64,000 bases of DNA. Origin: Hyaloscypha bicolor E. Taxonomy: Eukaryota; Ascomycota; Leotiomycetes; Helotiales; Hyaloscyphaceae. A program made the position numbers and the translations under genes. This document shows positions 21,026-33,451 of the stretch, one piece after another (the stretch's first letter is position 1; each line of letters begins with the position of its first letter). Under the pieces are notes generated by a model that was not told where the DNA came from, made no database searches, and worked only from the letters and a program-made list of their open reading frames with translations. The stretch covers positions 806,001 to 870,000 of the forward strand of contig NW_020194615.1 in assembly GCF_002865645.1 (NCBI RefSeq), given 5' to 3'.

Positions 21026-24000
21026 TCATCCTGTAAATCGACTCACATCTGCGTTGATCGGCATATCCATTCGTTCCACAAGTAGAGTCTGGTTGCCAGA
21101 CGGTTCCATCCTCTTAGCATAAGGATCACCTGGCAAAGGAGGTAGAATTGTCATGGGCGGATTATTGCTGTTAGGACAGACATTAAACCAAGTATTGGCT
21201 ATAGAGGTGAGCGGGTAGACTGCAATATAGTCTGCTCTTCCTTCTCCATAAAGGCTTGAAAATAACAAGATTAGCCGTTTTCCGTCAACCAGTTAAGATT
21301 AAGGAAGGGTAGAACATACTTCCCAAAGTTAATGCATGCGCCTCTCAAAGTTCCTCCTACAGCTACAGCACCAACAGGATTCCAGTGAATTGAGCTACCC
21401 TGGTTGGCTGATGGATCACCAGGTCCTTCGTTGGTCCAGGCTCGTACTGAACCAACAAACTTGTCTACCCAAAGATAATCGGCTCTTCCCTAATGCAGAT
21501 GGTAAGGTTAGCAAGTTGGGGGAGTAAGGCAGAAAGGGGCACTTTACGTCGCCATTAATATCAGCGAATCGAATGCTGGCTCTGTCGGCGCCTTCTGAGA
21601 ATTTGACTTGGCCTTGTGATATGAAGTTGTTCGCCCCTTTGTTCAACCAAGCTGTTGTGCGACCGTTCAAGTCCAAACAGAGGTAGTCTGCGATTCCGTC
21701 TCCTGGAAGCCGAGTTTAGTAGTGTTCGTCTATGAGTTGGCAAAATAATACATACCGTCAATATCGGCAAATCTCACTCCGAGGTCAAAAAGACCGACAC
21801 CATAATGGTTTGTGCAGCCACCTCCATTGAAGATCCGGCCGACATCTGTCCATGCAAACGTATCGGTGGCCTTTGAGTAATCGTTACGTATCATATGAAC
21901 CTATACCGAGTCAGACGATGCTTGACCAAACTTGATGTTTGAATCGGACAGTCTTTACATATCCAGTGTACTTGTCGACTATAAGAAAGTCGCATTTCCC
22001 GTCGCCGGTCACTTGAGAGAGAAAACCTTTAGCACAATTCCATATTCGAACGGAGTTTTACTCACTGTCAGCCAAGTGTATATCTTTCCGAACTCGCTGG
22101 GTCATCAGAAATCCTCCAGGTGAAAAGATTTGGCCATAATGCAGCCAATAAGGAGGCTCATGGAAGTTGCCATATAAAGTCAGATTTCCATCTTTCTCCA
22201 TCCAAACATAGTCGTCTATAAAATTTAGATGAATAGATTCATTCAACCTCGACTTCTTGAGCGTCTCACCTGATCCCGTGCCTCTCATATCACAGTAACG
22301 ATCTCCGTCACCTTTCTGTCTTGAGCCACCGTGACCACCATTCCTCCACATCGTGATATTTATGCTGTAAAAAGGTTTTGAACCAGCGCTCGTTATTTGA
22401 CTGAAAGCGGTAGTATAATCTGCCCCGACGGCGTCGTAATCTGGCCACGTTATGTATTCTTTATGAGTGGCTACCCACCCGAAGACAACTTGAGTGCGGT
22501 TCGTAACGCCAGTGTTGCCTCCAGAGTGAGTGACTCCAGCACTGACCCAGTAAGGTGCGTAGCCTTGGGTCCAGCCGCGCTGATTGATCCACTATACAGA
22601 CTTTGAGTGAGAGCTTTGACATCCGATACCCAGGAAATAAATTTACAGAAAGAAAATACTGGGTAAAATACGTACAGTTGTGACGGCTCCAGTGTTGCTA
22701 ACCCAAAGTAGATCGTCTCGTCCTGTGGATAAGTCAGTCAGATATCAGCTTACTCAATCATGGTAACGCTACCGTCGCCATTTATATCGACAAATCTAAA
22801 ACCAGCAATGTCTCCCATATTGCCACCAGTCCAGATGATTCCCAAATCTTGCCAGTACGCTGGCGCAACTCCCTGCCCTCCGTTTCTCCATGCATGGATA
22901 TCTCCAGTAGTAGGGTCAACACACATGTAATCAATTCTCCCATCGCCGCTAGGTAACGGGGGAGTCAGTATTTTCCTAATAAAGGCTGTTTCGGGAGACT
23001 TGTCTCGGGTGGAGAACATGAGACTTTTCTGGGATGGGAAGGGGATTTCTCCCCCATCAACTTACTCGATATCACCTAATCTGATCTGGTATTGTTGACA
23101 GCCAGCAACAGCATTGAAGATGACCCCCAGAGAGACCCAATTTGGACTACGAACGTCCGACCCTGGTGTATTTTGCCATGCTACAAGCGCACCATCTGGA
23201 TATGTGAGACAGAAAAAGTCGTCACGACCTTGAGAAAGCGTTAGCAAAGCTCCGTAACTTTCGAAAAATACGCACCATCTGCATTCAAGTCTCCCATTCT
23301 GACACCTCGACGCAAGCATGGCATGTTCGTAGAAATGTTGAGAATGGGACTGAAGTCATCAAAAACCCCATAGTTGATAGCGACTCCCATGAATAAATCT
23401 TCCCCAATGTAGACAAAATCGTCGACTCCTATATCTGCTTAGCAATGTTTTCCTTACCAAGATACTAGCGCTTACCATCTCCGTCGATGTCTGCCCAATA
23501 AGTTCCTATAGCATCGTATTCGTACGTGGGTGACCAGATATTTGTGAAGAGATTACTCATATCACCCAGGAGAGTCCCAATATGCCTGAAAGAGCGTCAG
23601 TATTCAACGTTCTGGAAACATCCCAAAATTATCTTCGCCGATTTCACTCCAGATCTAACGCCTTTCCACTTCCCCAGCAGAGTTGTTGAAAGAATAAACT
23701 TACACATATCCTCCATCTTGATTGCCAGATCCCTCCTGAGTAAGTACTGGACCAATTGCATTGCCGGGTATCTTTTCGCAGGTGGTATCTCTGATACCCG
23801 TCCCAACACTGTCATTCAGACCGGCGACGACAGCAGGAGGAGTGAGCCAGCAATTGGCGTAGATTTGTTGGATGCCTCCATACCAGACATTGGCCATCTT
23901 GACGTAGCCCTCTGTACAAGTTAGTCCACTTAGTTCATTATTTCTCCCGGGTAGCGAGCGCCATCGCAGAACACTTACCGTCGGTGGGATGAGTTCCACC

Positions 24001-26346
24001 AGAGTTTAGGTCGGCTGTGGTGATATATCCTAAACTGCCTTTAGCACTTCGAGAGGAAAATAAACAACCACTTTTGATGTTATGACCATAAAAAGCTGGT
24101 GGGAGTTGGTGTATTTGCGGAGGAAGAAAACAAAGTCTTACCATTGTGCATGTCGACCAGTTGAATGAGAGAGCCAGCAGCTACACGAGACTGAACCATA
24201 GCTTGAATGTTGGAATTGATGATTTCAATGTTGGCTTCTGTGGGAGCATCGGTGTTTGGTATTATTGTTGAGACTAAGATGACTGTTCCTGGCACCGCGC
24301 TCAAGATCCGATCAAGCAGAGAGCCGAGCCTTTCATGTGCAGTGCTAACTTCATAATTTTGCAAGGCGTCGTTTGTACCAGCATGAATGATGACAAGATT
24401 AGGCTAACGTTGATAACGGAAATGTCAGCGTTTCCTTCTCAGAGTTGCATAAAAAGACTGCTGCTACCCATCTCTTGTAGGTTGATATCAGACGGAATTA
24501 CTTACCAGCCAAGGTAGGGCATTCTCCGCTTTGACGGCAACTTGATCAATGCGATAACCAGTCCACTAGATGTTTTGACAAGTAAGCACAAGTCCTCCAT
24601 ATCAGAGTGAAGCATCAACAATCGTCTTGTAAAACACACAAATAGAAATAGACTGCTTGAGAAAATGGTTCAAGGCGAGAGATTTTTGAAGGTGCAGAAC
24701 GCAAGTTCTCTGACTCACCCCTTCGACATCGTTGTCGAGCATAGTACCCGCTTGTAATTCTCCAACAAAATTTACTGCAGCATTATTTGCAATAAGCTGT
24801 TCTCTCAAAGAGGCTCGGAAGCCGTTCCCGTCAGTGGACTCGTACCCGTACACAATCGAGGCTCCCAGAGGAAGGATTCTTAGCATCAGTTCCGAATCAA
24901 ATGCATTGCCGATTGGTACACATGGACCTTCGTCAACATTGACGGAGATGGCAACTTCGCCTAGCCACTGCTGTTGATACCCGAGCCAGCTACTACCAAA
25001 ATCAACCTGTGGAGGACCGGCGACTATCTCTTTGATACAGGGGCAGTTCACATAGGGCTCCTGAAGAGATTTATTAGTTGTGGCCACGATTGGCGCGCTT
25101 GGGGATTTACCAAGACGCATAATCCATGTTGTTGGCCTTGGCAGTTGTAGTCTATGCACAGAGGCTGAGGTAGAACAGGTCAGAAACTAACTCTCACTTT
25201 ACAATTGAGGCAAGACCACGTACTGAGAGAATAGTGATTGGTTCATTCCCCACGCATCCTTCGTTGGGATCCGGCTTTCCAAATCCCTCGGCCGGTATAT
25301 TGACTTTGGCGAACGGGAGAATATTTGGGGTCTCCCCTGAATAATTGGCACCTTCCTGACTAGAATCATAAAAATTATAAAATGCAAACCAGATTGCTCC
25401 CATGGCAACGCCCTCTGCGCCGTACTCAGCCAGAATCGTTGCAAATATTCTGGCCAAAGCAGGTGCAGCGTTTGGGGAGAGCCCGATGTCTATCAATGTC
25501 CACGAGTCTCGTACAACATAAGCGTCGAATATGGCATCTGGTGCAATATCTGCTTCGGCATGTTCTAAGAGACATGTCAACGCTGAAAATGTTAGCAAAC
25601 TTATGTCTAAATCCTCTACTTTGAACCGTTTTTGGTCTTACCAGCCTCAGTCACTCTCTTCATATTTCTGTTGTTCGCTTCATCTCGTTTCCGCGCCTTC
25701 ACAGTCGCACCACATGCGTTTGCTGCTATTTCAGCAGAGTTGGTCAATGCACTGGCAAGTCCTTCAGGAAGGATGACTGATATGTCGCCAATGTTCTGTC
25801 CGTTGGCTGCAGCTGTAGCAGTGGCAACAACTATCTGTACAGTGGAACTGCCTGCCATCGAGAGGTACTCTGTATTGACCTCTATCCAGCTAAAAAAAAA
25901 ACTCACTGTCAGCATTTTTCCATCTAAAGAACGAATCCAAAAGCTTGAGAAAACCAAAGTTCCCATGGTTCCTGGTGGGTTCTGTTCAGAACAAAACCCC
26001 CGGGGGTAAATAACATTGCAACGAAACTCATTCATACTAGGGAGAAGTCAACACACGCTCAGATTCAGAGTAGTTTTTCTGGGCATACCTGTGTGGTGGT
26101 GTCTACAATGTTTATATACTGGGTATCTGTACCAAAGATCTGGCCAACATAAGTCTCCGCATCGCCCAAATCTGATAGGACTGGATTGACGCCAATTTCG
26201 CCAGCAGTTGTAGGTACAACTGCCTTTATCCCGCGTCCCGTGATAGTTGGAGTTGGTAGCTGAAAGTCAGGCGGCTGGGTTATAACAAACGCGTGTCCCG
26301 ACCACACTTGACTGAGGAGCCAAAGGGAGAGCGACGACCGCATCAT
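21026..26346 (-). CDS. Secreted SGNH hydrolase with C-terminal FG-GAP repeats
   Basis: Twenty exons could be chained in frame: 26346-26089, 25867-25642, 25582-25198, 25151-24719, 24565-24506, 24403-24142, 24029-23979, 23911-23704, 23585-23476, 23428-23276, 23228-23066, 22948-22773, 22722-22676, 22591-22270, 22215-22066, 22011-21959, 21900-21756, 21702-21548, 21489-21320, 21254-21026, giving about 1251 residues. The acceptor of exon 2 is the least certain. There is a signal peptide (SLSLWLLSQVWSGHAF), an unrecognised N-terminal domain, then an SGNH core: block I LPLGASIVYG, WTGYRIDQV, block III HAGTND, block V GGTHPTDEGY. About seven FG-GAP/VCBS-like repeats follow (DIDGDG, DLNADG, DINGDG, GRADYLWVD, AWRNGG), a likely beta-propeller. 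The block V Asp three residues before His is Gly. It resembles fungal CE3-like secreted esterases with FG-GAP tails. Confidence 0.85.
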
Positions 26347-27091
26347 GAAATTTCTCTGATACCAGGGAAAAGCTAGTTCTCAGTGCCAAAATTTAATAGC
26401 ATTGGAAAACGACAGCAAAGCTGGAGGTAAGCACAAGAACCAAATTATTCCGCAAGGCACGTATAGGTCGTTTCGAGGCATTTCGACTCTAACCATGGTT
26501 GATAGGGACACACATAATTCTTACAAAATACCCTTGAAGCTGCGAGTGAATCCTGCCATGCGAGATTCGTAAGAAGTTGGTGCAGGAATGTCCGCATGGT
26601 GCATGGGCACATCCTTCGGTGAAATTACCCAGTTTTTGCGGCGTGCTTGCAATTATTTTCGGAGTAATGACCTTCCAGTTTGCTTCCGAACATCTCATAG
26701 CCGTGGTCTTTCGCCGACTTCTAATTATGGAGAAATGTTGGTAACTTGAGGCAATGCACAGGAATGCTGATGGTAAGCTGACAGGTCCGGAGTACTATAT
26801 TGACCCCTGCAGGGTACCACGGGTTTGGTCACGCACGCCTTTTTGGCAAATTAGCGGGTTCCGATATGCGCCATTGGCGCTGCGAAATGTAGGGATCTCA
26901 AGGCTCGATTAGTGATCGGCTACGATCCCTCTATCGTCATCAAAGAAGATGCGACTTGTTCCTATGTTGATTCTCCACTGAAACGTATACATCCAGTCCC
27001 TTCTCTTTCGAGCCTTACTTGGCCAACATAATTCGTCCAGAGACAAAGAGGCCTGCGGTGCTGAACGCACTAGTGGATCCCACGTGAGGAG
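26347..27091. promoter_or_regulatory. Divergent promoter region
   Basis: Lies between the start of the minus-strand SGNH/FG-GAP gene (26346) and the plus-strand DUF7730-type gene (27092). No coding potential is seen beyond chance frames. Confidence 0.4.
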
Positions 27092-28164
27092 ATGGGCTTT
27101 AAAATTTGGTTACAAGCCCATTTGAGTCGGATTTCTTCCAAAACGCCAGTGGTCCCGCGTCGTCACTTACCGTATCCAAGATTGCTTGGACCTCCGCCTG
27201 TTGGGATTACAGATCACTTGAGGCGGACGAGCATCACAAGAGCTCCATCACCAGCTAGTGAGGATGGGATTGATAAACATTCCCTGCATATCTTATTAGA
27301 TGTTTTGCCACTGGAAGTTCGACAGCAGATATGGGAGACAATCCTTGGTGGGCACAGTTTCCATCTGAAGATTCGACAGGGCCAGCTAGTAGCTCTTCGT
27401 TGTTTATCATCGGACCCGACCAATTGTACAGACACGAATTGGGAAGTACATCCAAAACACAAACGCCGTGAGCGGGAAAGACATCGAAAGGGAAGAAAGC
27501 GGGATAGTTTATTGCCGATCTTACAGTCATGCAAACAGATGTATGTTTGACGACTTTGTTTGAAAGTTGCTCTCCTCTATATAATGGAGGCTGACATTTC
27601 TGTGTTTCTAGCTATGGCGAATCCGTCAATATTCTCTATTCTTCAAACGCCTTCTTGATCTCGGACATAGATACCATGATGTACCTCCCGTCACTACTTC
27701 TTCCACAACGCATCGACGCCATTCAGACTCTGTACTTCAACTGGATCGGTCTTCCCTCCCATATCAGTACTTTGCTTCGATTTGAGGGGAAGGAAGACGT
27801 TCAGGCAACACTCACGTATCCAACAGCTTGGACTACAATATGGCGTAACATTTCCGCGATGAAAGGTTTGCAGACTCTCCTCGTGAATCTTAGCATTTGC
27901 CCAGATGTTTGGTCACGTTCATGGGGAAACATGAACGAAACCACGTCAGACGAGTTACTGGCCCCTATCAAGGAGGTAACGCGACCCTCGACATTCATCT
28001 TGAGTCTTCCCTTTCCACGAATGAAGAATAGTGTCGCTCAGAGAGAGATGCGTGACCGAGATTTCACGGTGTATGAATATACTTTGGGTGTGCATGGAGA
28101 TTGGGATGGAATTGATCCATGGGACGCGCTGCATTGCACAATTCGGAGGACCAACACGTTATGA
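27092..28164 (+). CDS. DUF7730-type fungal protein
   Basis: Two exons (27092-27540, 27612-28164) with a 71-bp GTATGT...TAG intron give 333 residues. The pattern LLDVLPLEVRQQIWETILGG, then LLPILQSCKQIYGESVNILY across the splice junction, and SSNAFLISD is the F-box-like region found in a large family of Pezizomycotina proteins (DUF7730 type). The splice junction falls inside CKQ(I)YGESV and restores the expected motif, which supports the intron. A basic HKRRERERHRKGRKR loop lies before it. The molecular role is unknown. It shares its upstream region with the SGNH gene. Confidence 0.8.
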
Positions 28165-28761
28165 GATTATAGTCACGTTAGTCCTATGAAATGAATCTAC
28201 ATGACTTGGCATGCTTCTTGATGGAATACACTGTTTCCAAGCTAAATCTGTGTGAAGTGGGCTAATAAACTTTGAAGTAACAGAGTAAGGAACATTTCGG
28301 AAACGATATCACGTCTACCGGAAAGCCAATTTTGACGAAAGAAAAATGCAAAGAACCAAGATTAATGTAGTAAGTATGTTTTGATTGAGGCAAGAACGTA
28401 ACCCTGCTAGTTGTTCACCAAGTGTTATATCCGTCACATGCAGATTGGGCATTGGAAACGCCAAGAGAGATGTCTTTGTCCTTGCTGAAGACAATTGCAC
28501 CCCGTCAAGATTTCTTCAACGTTTGAATTCATTTCCCCTCTATTACTTTCAGCCTCTCACTTGTAAGCGCTATTCACGCATTCTTGCAAGTTGCTATAGT
28601 ATGCCTAGACTTCATAATTTCTCTACTGCCTCCGCCACAAAGCCGGGCAAAATTACCAGCCCTTGTAATTATTCCAGATTCCATAGAGATATCTGTATTC
28701 GAATACATCGTGATCCGTGAATACAAACAAAATGAGTGAAAACAACCATTCTGCGAAAGGA
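28165..28761. other. Convergent intergenic region
   Basis: 3' flanks of the DUF7730-type gene (plus) and the M35-like protease gene (minus). A plus-strand frame at 28385-28720 has no motif. No terminator or repeat can be assigned. Confidence 0.4.
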
Positions 28762-30334
28762 TTATGTCCAAGTCCCGTCGGCGTTCATTGTCGTTATATC
28801 ATTCTGCTGCATTGCCCAGGCAATACTCCCAATCAAAGCCCACGTGTCTGAAGTGCACTTTTGGTTAGTAAACGCATAAAGTTGAATACTAAATCGAAAA
28901 CTGTGACGGAAACATTACCTGCGTTGAGTTCTGGGCCCCAAGGGCCATCGGGCAAAATATCTGGGACAAGTCTTCCTGCGCCCGCTCCCGATTGGATGTT
29001 TGATATATTTAGACAATTATTCCATCCTGCCAATAATTAAGCAATCACTATTATGCCGAAAAGTTGATCTGGCGTTTCTTACCGTAAGCGGTGTCTCCGG
29101 TCGGTGTCTTAGAGTCCGTGGTGGGATAATTTCCATTTGCATGTGTTAACTAGGGGAGAGACGTAAGTAATAATACTCGAATGAACAGAATTTGGAATGG
29201 TGTCAAAACTACCTCATGAAGCAGGGTTGTATCAAACAATGCAAATGCATCTATGTCTGCGAAGCGCCCTCCCCAGTTTTGAAGTAATTTTTTTGCAAGG
29301 GTGGCAATCTTCTTCTTCCAAAAGGTTGAGGAATCGAGGCCAGTGGTCGATTTGTACTTCGCTGGTAAAGCAAAAGCGCTTCATAGTAGCATTTTAAAGT
29401 CAGCGTCCTTGATCAAGTAGACATGGGAAGGCACATTAGGAGAGACGATTTCTCGCCATCTCCATAGAAGAGCACCCACGAGACATTTCATGCAAGGCAG
29501 GTCTTGAAAAAACGTACAGAAAATATGGGCATATCTGGAGCTGAAACCATCCTCCGCTAGTCCCCTGTGTATACATTTGGGTTGGGCTAAAGGACCCAAC
29601 AGTACACCCTTGGCTTCTCGAGAACTGTGTGGAATCTGAATTTCAGAGTTAAGCACAGAATGACAGCTATTAGGCGAAGATGGTTAAGAGAAAAAAGCCT
29701 ACGTGGATCGTAGTAGGTTATTGGAATTCCCCACCGGCGTTGAAGTCTTGATTCATCACAATATATTATCTATCATCCCCAAAATAGTTAGAAGTTTTTT
29801 CAACAAACTCTCATCTGCAGGAGATCTCCCTGGGGTCAGACCATTTCATTGAAGAGCGCGGTCGCGGGGGTAAGACCGAGGTCTTTGTTGCCACGAAAGC
29901 GGCTCACCCCGCCAGCACCAAAGACTCCTGTTGGAATTAATGACTGATACTGTTCAAGACATACATAGACAGGCGTTACAAAAACTTACGTATTCCGAAT
30001 CTGGTAGCATAATTCGGAAGTACTCCAGGATCAAATAAATAATTCAGAACGGTTTGCATCGCCGCGGCTGGGCTGCTAGATACTTGTGTGAAAGCTGCAT
30101 CAGACATGTCCATCGCTTTGGTCAAAGCCGTGTCAATAAAAGCCGTCATATCTTGGGGCAAGTAAGACAAGTAATCAGCAGTCGAACTTGATAGCAGCCA
30201 GAAGTCGATCATTTGAAAAGGAATGTACCTGAAGTGCAGGACGCGTCGTAATTGTAACGGCTATTATCTCCGTTGGCAAGACTAGTCAGGCTCGCGAGAA
30301 GAGCTACAAAGCCCAGGAAGTGGAGCTCTTTCAT
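28762..30334 (-). CDS. Secreted M35-like zinc metalloprotease
   Basis: The signal peptide is MKELHFLGFVALLASLTSLA. Exons read are 30334-30229, 30151-29990, 29927-29842, 29769-29703, a block within about 29690-29520, 29378-29213, 29149-29083, 29026-28919 and 28847-28762. The zinc motif LLHELTHANG is assembled across a splice junction (HE|LTH), and TGDTAYGWNNC follows, matching the GTxDxxYG third-ligand region of M35 (deuterolysin/aspzincin) enzymes. The C-terminus NADTWALIGSIAWAMQ is also typical. The last four exons join cleanly in phase. Junctions around exons 3-5 are weak (one donor would be GTCTGA, and the frame into the fifth block does not fit well), so the gene may carry a lesion or my model is wrong there. 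Extracellular peptidase activity is inferred. Confidence 0.7.
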
Positions 30335-31778
30335 GGTGACGAAGATATTGAAAATGTATTGAAGCAAAGAATAGGTGACAAGCTATGCTGTAAGATACGA
30401 CGAGTTGCGGGAGACAGAGCAGAGTCAGGCTTCACATATAATGTGAAGTTAGCTGTGAAAAGGGAATCATTGAGGTTTTCCTAAATGAACAACGTGATGT
30501 CGAAATACGAGATTTGTATAGGTGCAAGCCTCGCGAAAGAGGATATTGCAAGGGGAGAACACCCGGGACGTTTCCGGGGCCATTTCCAAAGCGATAATAC
30601 TTTCCCCAGATCCTTCAAATGCAAGCAGACGCTGACTGCATGGCCGTTCAGGTAGCATTGCTAAAGATACTATTCCCCCCTCCCCCTCTAATTACTTGTA
30701 ACAGTGGGGCCAAACCCTGTTCTGAGCACTCTCAATGGCTATATCCCTTGTTTGCAAGGTCGGCACAGGCCAGCAATGCCCTAACTGTGGATCTAAATCC
30801 CTTGATGACAGCCTCAAGCGAACGAATTCTATTTAAGAAACCCTTGCTCAAGTCTTCGCTTTTGACCCACTATTACAAGTTTTTTAAGAGGGGGGGGATA
30901 TTAAGAACAGGGTCAATATTGAAATTCGTGTTGGTTAGCATTCCCAAGCAAAGATGAGAATGCTTGTCTAGCTATTTGAGTAACCCTTCCTGTATTGCCA
31001 AGACGAGAACCGAAAATAGTTGTATATTGGGTTGTGTAACCTTCTAAATTGGTCGCCCGGGTAAGTTCGTAATCCGCTCGGGTCGAGCCGTGCCCCTCGC
31101 ATCTCGGAAAACGGCCCTGGGTGTGCCTCGAGCATGAGCTTAGAATTATAAAGGGCGTTCACTCTAAATATCCGCTACAGGTAAGAATGTACTAGATAGT
31201 TTCTGTAACCCAACTTAGGCTTTGCCTTTAAAGTGCAATATACTATTTTCGTATTTATTACTAGGGGAGCATTAATTACAAGTTTAATATAAATAAGACT
31301 TAGAGAAAGAAATAGAAATAAGATAAGGATTTAGATATAATATAAATAAATAAATATAAATAAGTATTATTATTAAGTAATTAAAACTTGCTTTAATATA
31401 TATTTTAAACAAGTTTCAGTTAGTATATAAGCTATATATTAATTTGTATATAGGCTATAAATATAGCTACTAGTATAATTTTGAGACTTGAATAATATAT
31501 AGCTTTAATTATTAATATTAGCTCTTTATTAAAGAAGATAATAAAGGGAATTAATAAAGAAATAATAAGGGCTTTAAACCCTATTCTTTTAATAGTATAC
31601 TACGAGAAGATTACGCACGCCAAATGATTATATGAAGGGGATTAGAGACACGATAAAGGAGCGGCAAAACAGGGAGGCTCGTGACTTCGAATGAATGGCC
31701 GATTAACCCCAAGGGGATTTCAAGATGGAAATAACTGGATCTTGGCTCCCTGAGGGCTAGGGTGGTATTGGGCCCCCT
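30335..31778. other. Intergenic stretch with an AT-rich block
   Basis: Contains the presumed promoter of the protease gene, a G-run near 30890, and an AT-rich RIP-like block at 31210-31610. A 112-codon plus-strand frame at 30619-30957 shows no motif. Confidence 0.4.
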
Positions 31779-33451
31779 ATGGGTACCCATAAATTGATAC
31801 CTATATCAGGCTCATTGCACAATTCCGGCACGGAAGTGATATATGAAGGGAAGATCACGTGGCAGCTTCTTTTTCGTAACTCTTTTTCCACGGTATTCGT
31901 CAGGGGCAAGCTTGCGGTCGTCCGGCACGAGGGGAACTACTGGCTTATACTGAAGGATGGAGACTTGGGAATCCCCATTAGCACATACGATGAGTACAAT
32001 AATAGCGTGGAGTTCCAACATCCAACGAGGGAGATAGCAAAAAGGGTAAGAGAGGACAGCAGATTGCCCTTTACGGTTAAGCTCGCTCCCGACTTCCCTA
32101 TTATATGGGCAATACAATCTTCAACAGGAATCGCTCTACACTTGCCACTAGGGTCTATGGCTTCCAAATGGTGCGGTGGAAGCAAGGAGAAACCCCTTGA
32201 GAAAGGATGGTTGGAATACGAATGTATGCGCCAAAACATGAGGCAGGAGTGGTTTGACAGGTTGGTAGTGTTTTGTCATGACAAGGAAGAAAGTTGTCCT
32301 CTCTTCCCCTTTAGTTGTGAGTGTATTGGTACAGTGGTGTTCATGATGGAGCAAGCTATTAAGAGTAGGAGAGTGCTCGAGAGGCAAAGTGGAATAAAGA
32401 GATTGCAGATAATTTATGACAATGGCTGGAATATGGAGAAGATAGAAGCAAGTTTGGCGGCTGGCAACAATCCACGCCCCCCGCTATACGTACAAAACGG
32501 GCACATTGTCGGGTGTAGGGAACTCGACATTATCAGCCACATGCAATTTTTCCCTGAGACTACGAAGCCGCCAAAGAGGCTCGTGAATCTTCAGACCGGG
32601 GAAGTCGAGGTGTCAACCGGTCAGGACATAAATTATGCGGCTTTATTATATGTGTGGAACAATGGTAGTGTCGCTGAGAAAGTGGCTATATATCAGCGTC
32701 TCCTAAACAACAAAACAGGTAGAGAAACCACTCACCCTTGGGTGGATCAGTTATGTATAGATCAAGGCAATCCGGCAGAGATCGCCGAAGAGGTAATAAA
32801 AATGGCAAGCTACTATAGAGGAGCAAGTCGCATTATTAACCGAGTTAATTGCCAGCTAGCCAGGCAATAGCTGCTATAGCAAGGCGATAGTACTAAAAAG
32901 AGCAAGACAGAATATATGGGACGATGGGAGTATGGGACTGGCCCGCTATAATTATTAACTACAATATATACCTGCAAGGACTAATCGATAACTTAGTGTC
33001 TCAGGGGCTCATTGGCTGGGAAATAATGGCGAGTACCACTTATAGGAAAGAGGAGGGCAAGTGCTAGCTTCCGGAAAATCTGGAAGACATTGACATAATC
33101 GGTATTACTGCATTGGATGGCGTTACTGCAAAATACCGTATGGACGAGCGAGGGCTATGGGTCAGAGGTGTGAAGGCTTACATAAAAATGTCTCGTGGCA
33201 ACCATGTGTTTTTGCAAATAGAGGGCATTACCAAGGAGAAATTTATCGAGGGACACGTTCCTTATGGATTTGGAAAGAAAATCAGTGTGCCCCTGCCAAC
33301 CCCTGTAATACCCCTGTTTTGCTCGCATAGTATTCCTAAAACATGGGTATACGCCCAAAGGGGAAATAACAGGAGGCTAACTCTGATTAGAATGCATAAG
33401 TACCCTCTCTGGGTAAATCCTAGAACGGGTACTTATATAATTGAGAATTAG
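31779..33451 (+). pseudogene. HET-domain gene, decayed
   Basis: A 363-codon frame (31779-32870) ends within the HET domain. The domain signature is clear: NYAALLYVWNN, WVDQLCIDQGN and EVIKMASYYRGASRI, typical of fungal heterokaryon-incompatibility proteins. After the expected position the frame stops (TAG 32868-32870), and coding quality continues in other frames with further stops: QNIWDDGSM near 32910, LVSQGLIGWEIMAS near 33000 (the WTLQE-like part), a TAG near 33065, then an open frame to 33451 ending in TYIIEN. At least one frameshift and several nonsense codons are therefore present. HET proteins trigger cell death in non-self recognition. This copy is unlikely to be functional. Confidence 0.75.

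Noticed and set aside
29091..29250. HEXXH frame as a separate small gene
   Set aside because: The motif is split by an intron and joins upstream and downstream exons in phase, so it belongs to the larger protease gene.
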